Positions 1 through 10,200 of a stretch of 64,000 nt of DNA are shown piece by piece (positions within the stretch are counted from its first letter, which is position 1; each line of letters begins with the position of its first letter). A program made the translations under genes and the position numbers. Origin of the DNA: Nitrosomonas marina (GTDB lineage: Bacteria; Pseudomonadota; Gammaproteobacteria; Burkholderiales; Nitrosomonadaceae). A model generated the notes under the pieces. The model saw only the letters and a list, made by a program, of their open reading frames with translations, ran no database searches and was not told the origin of the DNA. The stretch is taken from contig NZ_FOCP01000008.1 of the NCBI RefSeq assembly GCF_900110145.1, positions 1 to 64,000 on the forward strand, in the 5' to 3' direction.

Positions 1-108
1 TTGAAGGTGCAAAATTCGTTGACGGCGTTAAACAAAATGGGGATCAAAAGCAGCAGGCCGCTTGATTCTCCATACACCAGATTTGACTATAGCTCATCAA
101 GTGGTCTC

Positions 109-264
109 AAGTGGTCAAATCTATTTATTAATTCACTCTTAACCTTATGCCTCCATTCTACCTGGTGTAGACCAGGCATTTTGTATATGGCACTGATCAA
201 AAGCAGGTAGCACACAAAAAAGAAAACATTATAGATTTATTTTTAATAAACAGATTTGACACTT
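109..264 (-). mobile_element. 156-bp inverted-end element (MITE-like), copy 1
   Basis: Non-coding element that recurs at 11669-11824 and 12534-12689. All three copies span 156 bases. The ends form imperfect inverted repeats of about 22-24 bases; the outermost part of the plus-oriented copies reads AAGTGTCAAGTCTGTTTATT. Copy 1 lies in the opposite orientation to the other two and is the most diverged. It encodes no protein. It sits just upstream of a broken slipin gene. I infer a miniature transposable element because of the terminal repeats and dispersed copies; no matching transposase is in the window and no clear target duplication is visible. Confidence 0.75.
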
Positions 265-334
265 AGTGACATGAAATGCTTTTGCCACAAAACTACATTG
301 TTGCAGAAAGCCAGAAAGGATTGTTAGATAATGA

Positions 335-736
335 TATAAGAAATTCGTCAAAGTACTGGATGCTGAAAGTGCATCGCTACCCCGATCGGTCGGCAAGACC
401 ATTTTTGCGGTTACGATACCGGAAGGCCATGTCGGTTTTCTTGATATAGAAAGCAAAGTGTCTGAAACGTTAAAAACGGGCACCTACTCCGGGTAGAAAT
501 TTAGCCGCATGCTCACTGTCAAACTGTTCGATATGCATTTGCAAAATATGGAAGTCAACGGTCAAGAAATTCTGACCAAAGACAAAATCAGTATGCGTAT
601 CAATTTATCGGCGAGCAGGCAAATTGCCAATAATGATCATGATGACATACAGGTGGACATAAAAGGCCGTTTTCTCAACGTCAGCGATTTATCTAAAACA
701 ATTTTGAAAGAAACTGGAAAGGAAAATGTACACTAA
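335..736 (+). pseudogene. Broken slipin (SPFH/band-7 family) fragment
   Basis: The open frame from about 335 reads like the N-terminal half of a bacterial slipin, with a stretch resembling PEGHVGFLDIESKV and later MEVNGQEILTKDKISMRINL. An in-frame TAG at 494-496 stands where this family, as I recall it, has tryptophan in a YAFW-like motif, so one TGG to TAG change would explain it. The homology fades after about 655 and the SPFH core and C-terminus are missing; the last 25 or so codons before the stop at 736 are unrelated to slipins as far as I can tell. The fragment overlaps the start of the next gene by 11 bases. No start codon is clear because the frame opens after a stop at 332. I regard it as a decaying remnant; translation from the ATG at 509 is possible but would give only 75 residues. 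Confidence 0.6.
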
Positions 737-1448
737 AATAGCAATCATCGGCAGCTCCGGAGCCATAGGATCGTCATTTGTAAAACTACTGACCCGGTTA
801 TACCCACAAGCTGAAATCCACACATTTTCGAGAAAAGCTGTCGCGGACAGGCCTAAAAATTTCAAGCATCATATAATCGATTATTCCGATGAACAGACAA
901 TCGAAAGCGCCGCCAAATCCGCGTATGAAAATATGCCATTTGACTTGGTGATTGTGGCAACAGGAATTTTATACGGTGGCGCGGATATTCAGCCTGAAAA
1001 ATGCCTGCGTGATTTGTCAGCGGATAAATTCCGGGCGATTTTTAACGCCAACACCATTTTTCCGGCGCTTGCTGCCAAGTATTTCCTGCCTCTGCTGAAC
1101 AAAGATAAACGATCTGTTTTCGCAGCACTTTCGGCGCGCGTGGGAAGCATATCCGATAACCAGCTTGGCGGATGGTATGCTTACCGCGCTTCTAAAGCCG
1201 CGTTGAACATGATTATCAAGAACGCCGCGATTGAAATGGGACGACGTTATAAACATGCGATTATTGTGGGACTGCACCCCGGAACAGTTGATAGTAATTT
1301 ATCAAAACCTTTTCAAAGCCGTGTACCAGAAGGAAAGTTATTCACCCCTGATTTTGCCGTTGAAAAACTGGTTTCTGTTATAGAGAATTTATCCGCGCAG
1401 AACAGCGGCAAATGTTTCGGCTGGGACGGACAAGAAATTCTGCCCTGA
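726..1448 (+). CDS. Short-chain dehydrogenase/reductase, C-factor (CsgA)-like
   Basis: A 240-residue SDR-family oxidoreductase. The N-terminus carries the Rossmann nucleotide-binding glycine pattern (IGSSGAIGSS, residues 8-17). The catalytic region shows S at about 141 and a YRASKAA motif at about 153-159, giving the Ser-Tyr-Lys triad. Later a LHPGTVDS stretch is typical of the family. Overall it resembles the C-factor/CsgA-like branch, whose substrates are mostly unknown. The ATG at 726 has a good upstream ribosome site (GGAAAGGA) and overlaps the tail of the slipin remnant. Likely cytoplasmic and NAD(P)-dependent. The substrate cannot be assigned. Confidence 0.85.
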   Translation: MYTKIAIIGSSGAIGSSFVKLLTRLYPQAEIHTFSRKAVADRPKNFKHHIIDYSDEQTIESAAKSAYENMPFDLVIVATGILYGGADIQPEKCLRDLSADKFRAIFNANTIFPALAAKYFLPLLNKDKRSVFAALSARVGSISDNQLGGWYAYRASKAALNMIIKNAAIEMGRRYKHAIIVGLHPGTVDSNLSKPFQSRVPEGKLFTPDFAVEKLVSVIENLSAQNSGKCFGWDGQEILP

Positions 1449-1575
1449 ATAAAAGCAGCAATTAAAAGGAACCATCGCATCCATCAGCAAACGTTTACCG
1501 TTAGGTTCCGCGATTGCCTTCGCCAGGCTTGAACACGACCGATATATCAATGGGTGAATCGGCACATCAGATGAC

Positions 1576-1944
1576 TCAATCGCTATTAATGACCCACTGT
1601 TTCGCGGCCTCGAGTTCGCTTGCAGGAAAATGTTTAATTTCAGCCGACACAAAGTGCGACGCCAGATGCTCTGCGACATCGCCGATTGAAGAGTCGGTTA
1701 CAAGGCCTACTTTTTTGATTTTTTTGTGATGATCCTGCACAAAATTAAAATGCTGTACCATCGCACCAAGACTTTTCCATCCGGGAAATGTCGGGTTTTG
1801 TATGATGAGGCCGGCAAGATTTCCATTTTTCTCAATGTATGGATCAACCGTTTCTGCAAGCTGCTCAAAATCGTTTTCTTCAAGAGAAGTTTTAGGACGC
1901 ACATAGAGTATGGCGTGTACGGTATCAAGAGTATGTTCAATCAT
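1576..1944 (-). CDS. SpoIIAA-like (STAS-fold) protein
   Basis: A 122-residue cytoplasmic protein. Its spacing of beta strands and helices, with a GLIIQNPTFPGW segment around residues 44-55 and a KKVGLVTDSS segment around 77-86, matches the SpoIIAA-like family of small proteins with a STAS-like fold. Members are common in environmental proteobacteria and have no settled role. The ATG at 1944 is preceded by an AGGA ribosome site. An AT-rich stretch (minus strand TATATT at 1985-1980) could be a -10 box, but no matching -35 box was found. It stands alone between the SDR gene and a small lipoprotein gene. Confidence 0.75.
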   Translation of the reverse strand: MIEHTLDTVHAILYVRPKTSLEENDFEQLAETVDPYIEKNGNLAGLIIQNPTFPGWKSLGAMVQHFNFVQDHHKKIKKVGLVTDSSIGDVAEHLASHFVSAEIKHFPASELEAAKQWVINSD

Positions 1945-2195
1945 GTTCCTGGTCTCTCTCTTATGTAGTGCCTGAGTCTAATATAACATACCTTATTTAT
2001 TTTTGCGTTTTAGAATCAACAGAATAATCAAGAATTCCTGGCAGACCAATCGGTGTGCGAACGGGGTATTGTGCTGTTGTGGCTATGCAAATAAGTTGCC
2101 GGGTGTCCCACGGCACAGCCTTCTCCTTGTTACTGTACCTGAATTAATTGTAAAGTACTTTTAATCTGAATGAATTGAAGTCGCGCATTAAAACG

Positions 2196-2399
2196 CTATT
2201 TACCTAAGGCTTCGTTTCGTTCTTTTTCATATCGATCAAACGGTTTATTTACCCTGTCCATACATTCATCATATTGCGATCCCGGCAGTTTCATACAATC
2301 GTTTCTTTGATTGTATTGAACAGAGTTGTAAATTTGCCTTGAACTGCACCCCGTTATCGCCAGCACGGTCAACACAATCAGTAAAATACGAATTTTCAT
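2196..2399 (-). CDS. Small predicted lipoprotein
   Basis: A 67-residue protein starting with MKIRILLIVLTVLAITGC, a short lipoprotein signal peptide with a lipobox (ITGC) and Cys18 as the lipidation site. The mature part is small, charged and holds two more cysteines, in DCMKLPGSQYDECMDR. The ATG at 2399 is chosen because it places the charged start and hydrophobic core correctly; the frame is open a further 13 codons upstream but those do not look like a signal sequence. The residue after Cys18 is Ser, which favours sorting to the outer membrane. Small envelope lipoproteins with this Cys/Tyr/Arg-rich tail are frequent in proteobacteria and uncharacterised. Confidence 0.75.
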   Translation of the reverse strand: MKIRILLIVLTVLAITGCSSRQIYNSVQYNQRNDCMKLPGSQYDECMDRVNKPFDRYEKERNEALGK

Positions 2400-2454
2400 G
2401 TTGTAACACCAAATAATCTGTAAAGAATACCCTTGCATGCGGTGATATGTTCTT

Positions 2455-3072
2455 TCAGTTTTTTGCGATCAAATAGGTACCCGCACCAACCATGAGAACA
2501 CCGGGAACAAGTCTGATTTTATTTTCAACAGCCAGTTTTTTACTCATAAGCATGGCTTTCGCAGCCCCGATAGCGTAAACCAGTTTGACTCCACCGACAG
2601 TGACAACCGTGACAATGAGAATAATCATTATATCCGGCAAAGTCAGTGCAGACACATCGACAAATGCCGGAAACAGGCTGGCATAAAAGATTATTGCTTT
2701 AACGTCGCCAAGCGTGACAAACAATCCCGCAAGAAAACTGGCCGGAATTCCACTGCCCGTGCTGGAATATACGCTGGTTAGTTTTTTTGTTCTGCTTCTG
2801 ATCAGGGTTATACCGAACCCAATCAGGTAAATGCCGGTCATGAATTTGACCACCAGAAAAAATCCACCCATCATTTCAGACAGGGTAGCTAACCCCACTA
2901 TTGCCAGTAAAACAAAGATCAAATCACCAAGCACAACACCCATTAAAACAGCAACACCGTTAGCCAGATTCATCGTAGCCGAACGGGTAACGACAAGGGC
3001 CACGCTCGCGCTGGGAATGGCTGCGAGCGTTATCATGATGATAAAAAGTGCCGAAACATCAACAAGGCTCAT
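2455..3072 (-). CDS. LysE/RhtB-family amino-acid exporter
   Basis: A 205-residue inner-membrane protein with five or six hydrophobic segments, the pattern and length of the LysE/RhtB efflux family. The N-terminal segment contains PSASVALVVTRSATMNLANGV, which matches the family's PGP-x-G-like motif region, here with PSAS in place of the usual PGP. Members export lysine, homoserine, threonine, cysteine or other small solutes using the proton motive force. The substrate cannot be told from the sequence. The ATG at 3072 is the first in frame. It runs in the same direction as the lipoprotein gene 55 bases downstream and may be cotranscribed with it. Confidence 0.85.
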   Translation of the reverse strand: MSLVDVSALFIIMITLAAIPSASVALVVTRSATMNLANGVAVLMGVVLGDLIFVLLAIVGLATLSEMMGGFFLVVKFMTGIYLIGFGITLIRSRTKKLTSVYSSTGSGIPASFLAGLFVTLGDVKAIIFYASLFPAFVDVSALTLPDIMIILIVTVVTVGGVKLVYAIGAAKAMLMSKKLAVENKIRLVPGVLMVGAGTYLIAKN

Positions 3073-3769
3073 TGGAAATCAAATCACATACGCAATCGAA
3101 AAACTTCATTTTTACCACATCATACAATCGAGTAGGCTGCTATGAAAGCAGCACAAGCATGAGAGCTGCAACCCTGGTTTTCGCTCTAACGGCTGTCCAG
3201 ATGAACCGTTGGGATAGCAATCCGGAAGTCGAAACAGTATGGACGTGTTTGTATTTAATCACTGTTGTTGCTTCAATCGGTACAGCATGTTGCTGCGAAT
3301 AGCTTATGAAGCTGCCGCCAGGGGTACGCCATGGCTTTGCACTATAAATAATGCCACTTCTTCAAGCGACTGCGTATACCGTCTGCAAATCCGCACTTCT
3401 TTCATTAACACTTTGATCAGTACCACTGCCACAGTTAAAGGAACAACCACTTTTACCAAATGGTTATTTATTATTAACGCCAGGTAGAATAGAAATGGCA
3501 GTTTCAGAAGTAAGTTAAAAATTTCATCCAGCCAGAACGCAATTCATTCTCTGCACCTTTGTCATTTCAAAACAGGCACCGATTACCAATCTACAATTTC
3601 CGGCAACTGTCATAACCCAATCTGCCCAAACCAGGTTCATTTTGTAATTAACCTTATGCGTAACCGTATCAATAGAAAAGCTGCCTGACCTAGACCTCCG
3701 TCAAGCGAAACAATGAGTCCTCATTGGTGTGTTCTCGGGAACGTATTGAACTGATTTGATTTTGTCGTG
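3073..3769. other. Intergenic stretch, no convincing gene
   Basis: About 700 bases between the LysE-type gene and the GH13 gene. Several short frames are open on the plus strand (for example 3048-3302), but their predicted proteins have odd composition, no recognisable motif and no ribosome site. The stretch may hold decayed coding sequence. No tRNA, repeat or strong terminator was seen. The last part, just before 3770, is AT-rich and lies downstream of the GH13 gene. Confidence 0.5.
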
Positions 3770-5587
3770 CTATCTGGTCAGAATCTGGACTTCCATCGAC
3801 CGCAGCCTTACGCTGATCATTTTTGCCGGACCGGCGGCTATTCCGCCATCAACCTCATAAATTTCAAGGCCGTTCCGAGTCTCTACCGGCCCCGGAACGG
3901 CAGCACATGAATCGTTGAGCACACGAAACCGGTCACCGTCACCATTAATAAAAAAATCGACCAGCACATGACCGGCAAATTCCATTTCTGTACTGGCATT
4001 TGCGACAACGACGACTTCACGATTATTCAGAATTCGTGAGAACGCGAGTACGCCCGGCGCGTAAGGCGATGCACCAAAATGCACGCTATCGCCTGAAATT
4101 GGCCTGAAATAGAGCCGACCATATCGCAAAGCAGGCTGGCTATCACGAATGCGTGAAAGGCAATTTATGGTTTTGAAGATCGGATGATCGGGATCAAATG
4201 CATTGGGTTTTCCCCACAAGGCTTCACGTACGAACTGATCGCTGTTTCCACGGCCACGCAACCCTTGTTCGGTACCGTAGTAGAGACATGGTATGCCCTG
4301 CAGGCAGAACAATACGGCAATACCGAGTGTGACTTGCGGATCGAATTTGTCCGGGTCATCCGAAATCGCACTGCGAAACCGCTCTTTCATATCATGATTA
4401 TCGAGAAACGTGACAAAATAACGCCCTGCTTCGCCGTGGCTTGTCAGAATGTCGCGCCCCAGCTCTTTGCGGCGCCGATAAACATCGATAATCTGCGTTG
4501 GAGGCGCAAATCCCTTGACAAATGATGGCAACCGAAAAAAAAGCGGAAAATCCAATGCGGCGTCGACGCCAACGAGATCGCTGCCGTCACGGGTATTGCG
4601 GCCAATGAACTCGGCAATACGCGCTTCGTCGTCGAACACTTCGCCATAGGAAAAAAAATTCTTTTTGCCAATGCTCAAACCGTATTCCCGCATCGCGTTG
4701 CCAAAGGTCTGGGCGAAATCCCGCTCGACAAATTTCAAGGTGTCTATACGAAATCCATCAATATCATAGCGTGCAATGGCATACTGGTAAGCGAGAATCA
4801 ATGCATTTCGAACGGGAAAGATCTGACCATCACGCACATCCGTCACAAACTCCTTCAATGACTCAAAGTCGCCACCATCCTCTCCACCCTTGCCTTTGCG
4901 GCGAAAGAATCTGTTTTGTTGCAACTCCGTCGGCCAGACCAGCGCATCCGGGTTACGATGCTGATCAGGAATGTTTTCGATGACCGGAAAATCGGCCCGC
5001 GCCTGCCCGGTCTCGTCACGCCATTCAACCGGCCGCATCTCGCTTCCGCCAGGCGCGGAAGAACCAAAGTCCTTGTAAGCAAAAACATCGCCGGCATGGT
5101 TCAGCACGATGTCAAAAATGACATACAGCCCCAAAGCATGCGCCTCGTCGACCAGTGCGCGCAGTTCTTCATCTTCCTTGCCCGGAACCGACGCGAACCT
5201 CGGTTCGGGTCTCAGAAAATCCTGAATTCCGTAACCATGAAAAGTATGCAGGTCTGACTGACGATTTTTCAATACCGGCGAGAGCCAGATTGCCCCGGCT
5301 CCCAGATCCTTGATATAACGCAACTGAGCTCTGACACCATTGAAGGTGCCGCCCTGAAACTGACCAAAGGGTTTGTCATACGGCAAGCTGACCGGCTGCA
5401 GGCCGTCGTCGCGATTAAATCTGTCCAGCATCAGAAAATAGATCCAGACATCCCGCCAGTCATGCGGCGACGGGAAAGGTGTTGTTATCGTCACACTTTG
5501 AGTGCCCGCCTGTACGACACGTTGCGTTCGCTTTGATGCCCGGTCGAAGGTTGTTTGAAGCAAGGGATCATTCAGTGACAGGATCAT
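3770..5587 (-). CDS. GH13 alpha-amylase-family glycosidase
   Basis: A 605-residue glycoside hydrolase of family GH13. A (beta/alpha)8 barrel starts at about residue 45 (DVWIYFLMLDRF). The conserved regions are visible: FDIVLNHAGD at about 160, GFRIDT with the nucleophile Asp at about 277, YGEVF with the acid/base Glu at about 313, and FLDNHD with the third carboxylate at about 394. A beta-sandwich C-terminal domain follows. There is no signal peptide, so it should act in the cytoplasm on alpha-glucans such as glycogen, maltodextrin or trehalose-like sugars. The N-terminus carries about 40 extra residues before the barrel. It stands alone, with no glycogen or trehalose gene beside it, so the substrate is open. 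Confidence 0.85.
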   Translation of the reverse strand: MILSLNDPLLQTTFDRASKRTQRVVQAGTQSVTITTPFPSPHDWRDVWIYFLMLDRFNRDDGLQPVSLPYDKPFGQFQGGTFNGVRAQLRYIKDLGAGAIWLSPVLKNRQSDLHTFHGYGIQDFLRPEPRFASVPGKEDEELRALVDEAHALGLYVIFDIVLNHAGDVFAYKDFGSSAPGGSEMRPVEWRDETGQARADFPVIENIPDQHRNPDALVWPTELQQNRFFRRKGKGGEDGGDFESLKEFVTDVRDGQIFPVRNALILAYQYAIARYDIDGFRIDTLKFVERDFAQTFGNAMREYGLSIGKKNFFSYGEVFDDEARIAEFIGRNTRDGSDLVGVDAALDFPLFFRLPSFVKGFAPPTQIIDVYRRRKELGRDILTSHGEAGRYFVTFLDNHDMKERFRSAISDDPDKFDPQVTLGIAVLFCLQGIPCLYYGTEQGLRGRGNSDQFVREALWGKPNAFDPDHPIFKTINCLSRIRDSQPALRYGRLYFRPISGDSVHFGASPYAPGVLAFSRILNNREVVVVANASTEMEFAGHVLVDFFINGDGDRFRVLNDSCAAVPGPVETRNGLEIYEVDGGIAAGPAKMISVRLRSMEVQILTR

Positions 5588-6039
5588 AATACTTAGACTC
5601 CTTCATAGGGGATGAAGCCGTAACGTTCGTATCGCCCAAACAGCGATATTTCGTTTATGCGTGATGCCTGATAGATTAGCAAATCCATTTGCCTGAGAAT
5701 ATAAGTACAAACACGTAGTGTTTCACGATGCACAAGCTGTTTTAATTGATGTCTGTATCTTATTGACCGATTCATACTGCCACAGCCTGATTTGCACACA
5801 ATGAATCATTACGGTCGATCACCCCGCTACCATTTGCAGCCAACAAAAGGATTAAAAATATCGCCAATTGCGCTATCATGAAAAACAAGTGCAGTATTCA
5901 TTGACAGGCGCTCGATGATGAAAAATACCGTATTGACAGAGTAAACTCGTTTGCCAGAACCGTAACTGCAAAACTATAACCGTCACTATAGTTTTTCCGT
6001 TGAGCCCTTAAACACGACAACAGGAAAACCGGGAACTCT
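5588..6039. other. Divergent intergenic region before RND operon
   Basis: About 450 bases between the divergently read GH13 gene and the RND efflux operon. A 68-codon minus-strand frame (5799-5593) lacks any recognisable feature and I do not call it. Two TTGACA boxes occur on the plus strand at 5901-5906 and 5933-5938, but neither has a good -10 box at the right distance. A perfect inverted repeat at 5970-5995 is listed separately. Confidence 0.5.
5970..5995. promoter_or_regulatory. Inverted repeat ahead of RND operon, candidate operator
   Basis: Perfect 9-base arms (AAAACTATA and TATAGTTTT) separated by 8 bases, ending 45 bases before the efflux adaptor start codon. The symmetry and position fit a dimeric repressor site such as those used by TetR- or MarR-type regulators of RND pumps. 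No regulator gene is adjacent, so the protein is unknown. An alternative is an AU-rich hairpin in the 5' leader of the mRNA. Confidence 0.4.
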
Positions 6040-7248
6040 ATGTCTTACAGGCACACCACTGCCACCTGGATCATCAGCGGGTTTGTTCTCGTGCTGGCAG
6101 GATATCTTTTTTATGATTATTTTGAATCCAGCGGTGAGGGACAATCCGGTTACCGGCGTGGACCGCCACCGGTTGTAGTGACCGCAGCAACAGCCGAGCA
6201 GCAGTTCTGGCGCTCTCAACTGACGTCAGTCGGTACTGTTCAGGCCATACAGGGTATCGACGTAACGACTGAAGTCGCCGGCAAAGTGGCTAAAATTGAT
6301 TTCAATGCCGGCGCTTACGTTGAAACGGGCGATCTTCTTGTTAAACTCGATACCAGCACAGAGTACGCCGAACTCCGGTCGCTAGAGGCGCAGCTTGAGA
6401 AAGCACGCAGCGATGAACACCGCGCGCGCCAGCTTGTCGACAGAGGTTTCATATCAGAAGCTGCTCTGCAGCAAACGACAACTGATACAAAAAATTTCAA
6501 GGCGCAGGTAGAAGAACAGCGTACACGCATCCACAAAAAAACCATTCGCGCCCCCTTTGCGGGTAAGCTGGGTATCCGCCAGATCAGCCCCGGTGAATTG
6601 ATTTCACCGGGAACGTCAATCGTGACATTGCAGTCAATTTCCCCAGTTTTTGTAAACTTTGCCCTGCCGGAACATACCTTTGCAAAAGTTTATCCGGAAC
6701 AAACAATTGAAATACAGGTAGCAGCCTACCCGGCGCAGATATTTACAGGAAAAATCAGTGCGATTAATCCCAAAATATCCGAGAAAACGCGCAATTTCAC
6801 AGTTCAGGCGCTGCTAGCCAACGACGAGGCACTCTTGCAGCCCGGTATGTTTGCAGATGTCACGATTGACCTTGGCAAGCAACGACCCGTGATCGTCATT
6901 CCGGTGAGTTCAGTCACCTTCAATGCTTTTGGAGAGTCCGTTTTTTTTGTGCGCCAATCAGCGCAGCAGAGCGGTCTCTCCGGCACTGGTACACCTACAG
7001 CGCCTGAGGCAGGCCGGGATCAATCCCGGGATTCACATGCACCGGAGCATCCGCCAGCATTGATAGCCGAACGGGGATTTATCAAAACCGGAGAAAGGCG
7101 CGGGCTGATGGTGGAAGTCCTGAAAGGCGTACAGGCAGGTGATCGTATCGTCACTGCAGGTCAAATCAAGATTGACGAAGGCGCCTCAATCATTATCTCC
7201 GATGACGATGTGTTGCAAACAGCCAAACCGAGGCCGAAAGAACCATGA
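6040..7248 (+). CDS. RND efflux periplasmic adaptor (membrane fusion) protein
   Basis: A 402-residue membrane fusion protein of the HlyD/MexE-type superfamily. An N-terminal membrane segment lies at about residues 9-29. It is followed by the beta-barrel and lipoyl half-motifs (EVAGKVAKIDFNAGAYVETGD, about 78-98; and IRAPFAGKLG, about 168-177) either side of a coiled-coil hairpin of about 110-165. The adaptor links an inner-membrane RND pump to an outer-membrane channel. Its stop overlaps the start of the pump gene by four bases (ATGA), so the two are translationally coupled. No outer-membrane factor (TolC-like) gene is in the operon, so a channel encoded elsewhere must be used. Residues about 311-345 form a Pro/Gly/His-rich insert that interrupts the barrel region. 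Confidence 0.9.
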   Translation: MSYRHTTATWIISGFVLVLAGYLFYDYFESSGEGQSGYRRGPPPVVVTAATAEQQFWRSQLTSVGTVQAIQGIDVTTEVAGKVAKIDFNAGAYVETGDLLVKLDTSTEYAELRSLEAQLEKARSDEHRARQLVDRGFISEAALQQTTTDTKNFKAQVEEQRTRIHKKTIRAPFAGKLGIRQISPGELISPGTSIVTLQSISPVFVNFALPEHTFAKVYPEQTIEIQVAAYPAQIFTGKISAINPKISEKTRNFTVQALLANDEALLQPGMFADVTIDLGKQRPVIVIPVSSVTFNAFGESVFFVRQSAQQSGLSGTGTPTAPEAGRDQSRDSHAPEHPPALIAERGFIKTGERRGLMVEVLKGVQAGDRIVTAGQIKIDEGASIIISDDDVLQTAKPRPKEP

Positions 7249-10200
7249 GCCTGCTGCAGCAGTTTATCGATAAACCGGTACAGGCGAGCGTCATTAGCCT
7301 TGTTATTGCACTGCTGGGAATACAGGCGATGATGCAGTTAAATGTACGTCAATATCCGGAAACCGTCACGACCACGCTGACGGTGGTCACGCCATATATC
7401 GGGGCCGATGCGGAACTTGTTCGCGGCTTTATAACCACGCCACTGGAGCAGGCCATTGCAACGATGGACGGCATCGAGTATCTGAAAAGCGCCAGCAGTC
7501 AGGGACAAAGCGTGATCACCGTGCAGCTGGTATTAAACTATGACCCGAACGATGCAGTCGCTCAAATTCTGACTAAAATACAACAGGTTCGCAACCAGCT
7601 GCCGCAAAGCGCGGAAAATTCGATTGTCACCGTCAGTACCGGCAGCGACCAGGCTGCCATGTATCTGGCTTTTTACAGCGATGTACTGGATGCGACACAG
7701 ATCAGCGATTACCTGACACGGGCAGTTCGTCCACGCCTGGAAACACGACAGGGTGTTCAGGAAGCTGTCATACTGGGCGCTCAGTCAATCGCCATGCGTA
7801 TCTGGCTCGATTCGCGCAAAATGGCCGCGCTGGGTATTTCTGCATCCGAAGTAAGAGACGTGCTTGCCGACAACAATTATCTGGCCGCCATAGGAAACAC
7901 CAAAGGATCGGTGCTGTCGATTTCTCTGGAGACGAGTACTGATCTCGAATCGGTCGATGCTTTTCGCGACATGGTGATACGGGAAGAAGACGGCGCAATC
8001 ATCCGGTTAAGTGATGTGGCTCAGGTCAGTCTCGGCGCGGAAAACTACGAAAGTTCAGTCATGTTCAACGACCGCACGGTCGTTTTTATCGGTGTATCCG
8101 TTACGCCAACCGCAAATCTGCTTGATACTGTCGGAGGCGTGAAAGCCCTGCTGCCCGATATTTATTCGCAAATGCCGGCAGGCCTGGAAGGCATAGTCGT
8201 CTACGACAGTACGGTCGCCATTGAAGACTCGATCAACGAAGTTATCCATGCGCTGATCGAGGCGCTGCTCATCGTTACTACCGTCATTTTTTTCTTTCTG
8301 GGCGCGCTGCGTTCGGCACTTGTTCCCGGTATTGCAATGCCGCTGGCGATTATTGGTGCTTTTTTCATAATGCAAATGCTGGGTTACAGCATTAATTTGC
8401 TGACTCTGCTGGCATTGATTCTTGCCATCGGAACCGTCGTAGATGACGGTATCGTCATAGCGGAAAATGCAATGCGGCATATCGAGGCCGGCGCAACGCC
8501 AGATGAGGCCGCCAAGCAGACAGCGAATGAACTCTCGGGTTCAATTATTGCGATGAACATCGTGGTGCTCGCGGTCTTCGCGCCTATCGGACTGATGGGG
8601 GGTCTGACAGGCACATTATTTACCGAATTTGCCTACACGGCTGCGGGCGCAACACTGGTTTCCGGCGTGATTGCGTTAACATTGTCACCGATGATGTGTG
8701 CGAAACTGTTTCAGCATAATATGAAGCGCAGGCGAAGCACTCAATGGGTCGATACTGCCTTCAAAAGTATTGCAAACAGTTACGATACGCTACTCAGCAA
8801 AACTCTGGACAGGCACTGGCTGGTGCTTGGGTTCGGCGGACTGATATTGATCAGCGTCTATTTTTTGTACACGGCCTCCGAACGCGAACTGGCCCCCGTG
8901 GAGGATGACGGGTTTCTGATGATTGCAGCGCAAGGTGACCCGAATATGTCCATCGATCAACTCGAACGCTGGACTTCATTGCTGGCACAAAATGTAGGAC
9001 GGTTTCAGGACATCGAACATGTTTTTATGGTGAACAATATCGGTCCGCAAAGTGGCAGCAGTGCCAGCGCCTTCGGCGGTCTCTCGCTCAGGGACTGGAG
9101 TGAGCGTGATCAAACCCAGATGCAACTTAAACCGCAGATACAACAGCTGGTCACACAAAACCCGGGATTGCAGGCTGTGGTGATTTCGCTGCCGTCGCTG
9201 CCAGGCTCAACCGGCGGCACGTCGGTGCAGTTCATCATCAGTTCCATTGACGACCCCACAGCCGTTTTCACCAACGCCGAGGCCCTCGCCCGTCAGGCGC
9301 GTCAAAGCGGTCTGTTTACCTACATTCAGTCAGATTTAAAGTTCGACCGCCTGCAATACCGTATTGACATTGACCGCGATAAAGCTGCCGCTGTCGGCAT
9401 CGATATGCGCCATCTCGGCGATGACCTTGCAACCATGCTGTCGAACAACTATGTCAATTTTTTCAGCTTTGACGGACGCAGCTACCGTGTCGTACCGCAA
9501 GTGGAACGGCAGTATCGACTTCAGGCAGAGCAGTTGCTGGACTATTACATTGCCAACGATGAAAAGGAACTGATTCCGCTTTCAGCTATCGCAACGCTGA
9601 CCCAGCAGGTTGAGCCACGTCAGCTGTTACGTTTCAATCAGCTTAACTCTGCTACGCTGTCGGCCGTTCCCGCGCCCGGCATTACCCTGGGGCAAGCTGT
9701 TGAATATCTCCAGCAACAGGCTGATACGCTTCTGCCCGGCAGCTATGTGACCGACTGGGCTGGGGAATCGCGGCAGTACGTTACCGAAGGCTCGGCACTG
9801 CTGTTTTCTTTTGCACTGGCCGTAATGTTTATGTATCTGACTCTCTCGGCCCAGTACAACAGCTTTCGTGATCCCGCCGTCATGCTGGTCAGTGTGCCGA
9901 TGTCTCTGGCCGGCGCCCTGATCTTTTTTGCATTTGGCGTCGTAAGCGTCAACATCTATACGCAAATCGGTCTACTGGCACTCATAGGTTCAATCATACG
10001 GCATGGCATTTTGCTCGTGGAGTTTGCCAATGATTTACAGCTGAAGGAATCGCTTAACCGGCGCAAAGCGATGGAAAAAGCTGCTTCACTACGACTGCGT
10101 TCGATTCTCATGACCACACTGGCGACCCTGTTCGGCCTGATCCCCCTGCTGGTCGCTGCCAGCGGCCCGGGTGCCGAGAGTCGCTTTGCCATCAGCTTCA

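Noticed and set aside
3048-3487. Small plus-strand frames after the LysE-type gene
   Set aside because: Odd composition, no ribosome sites and mutual overlap; probably non-coding.
5901-5938. TTGACA boxes as the RND operon promoter
   Set aside because: No acceptable -10 box lies 16-18 bases downstream of either.
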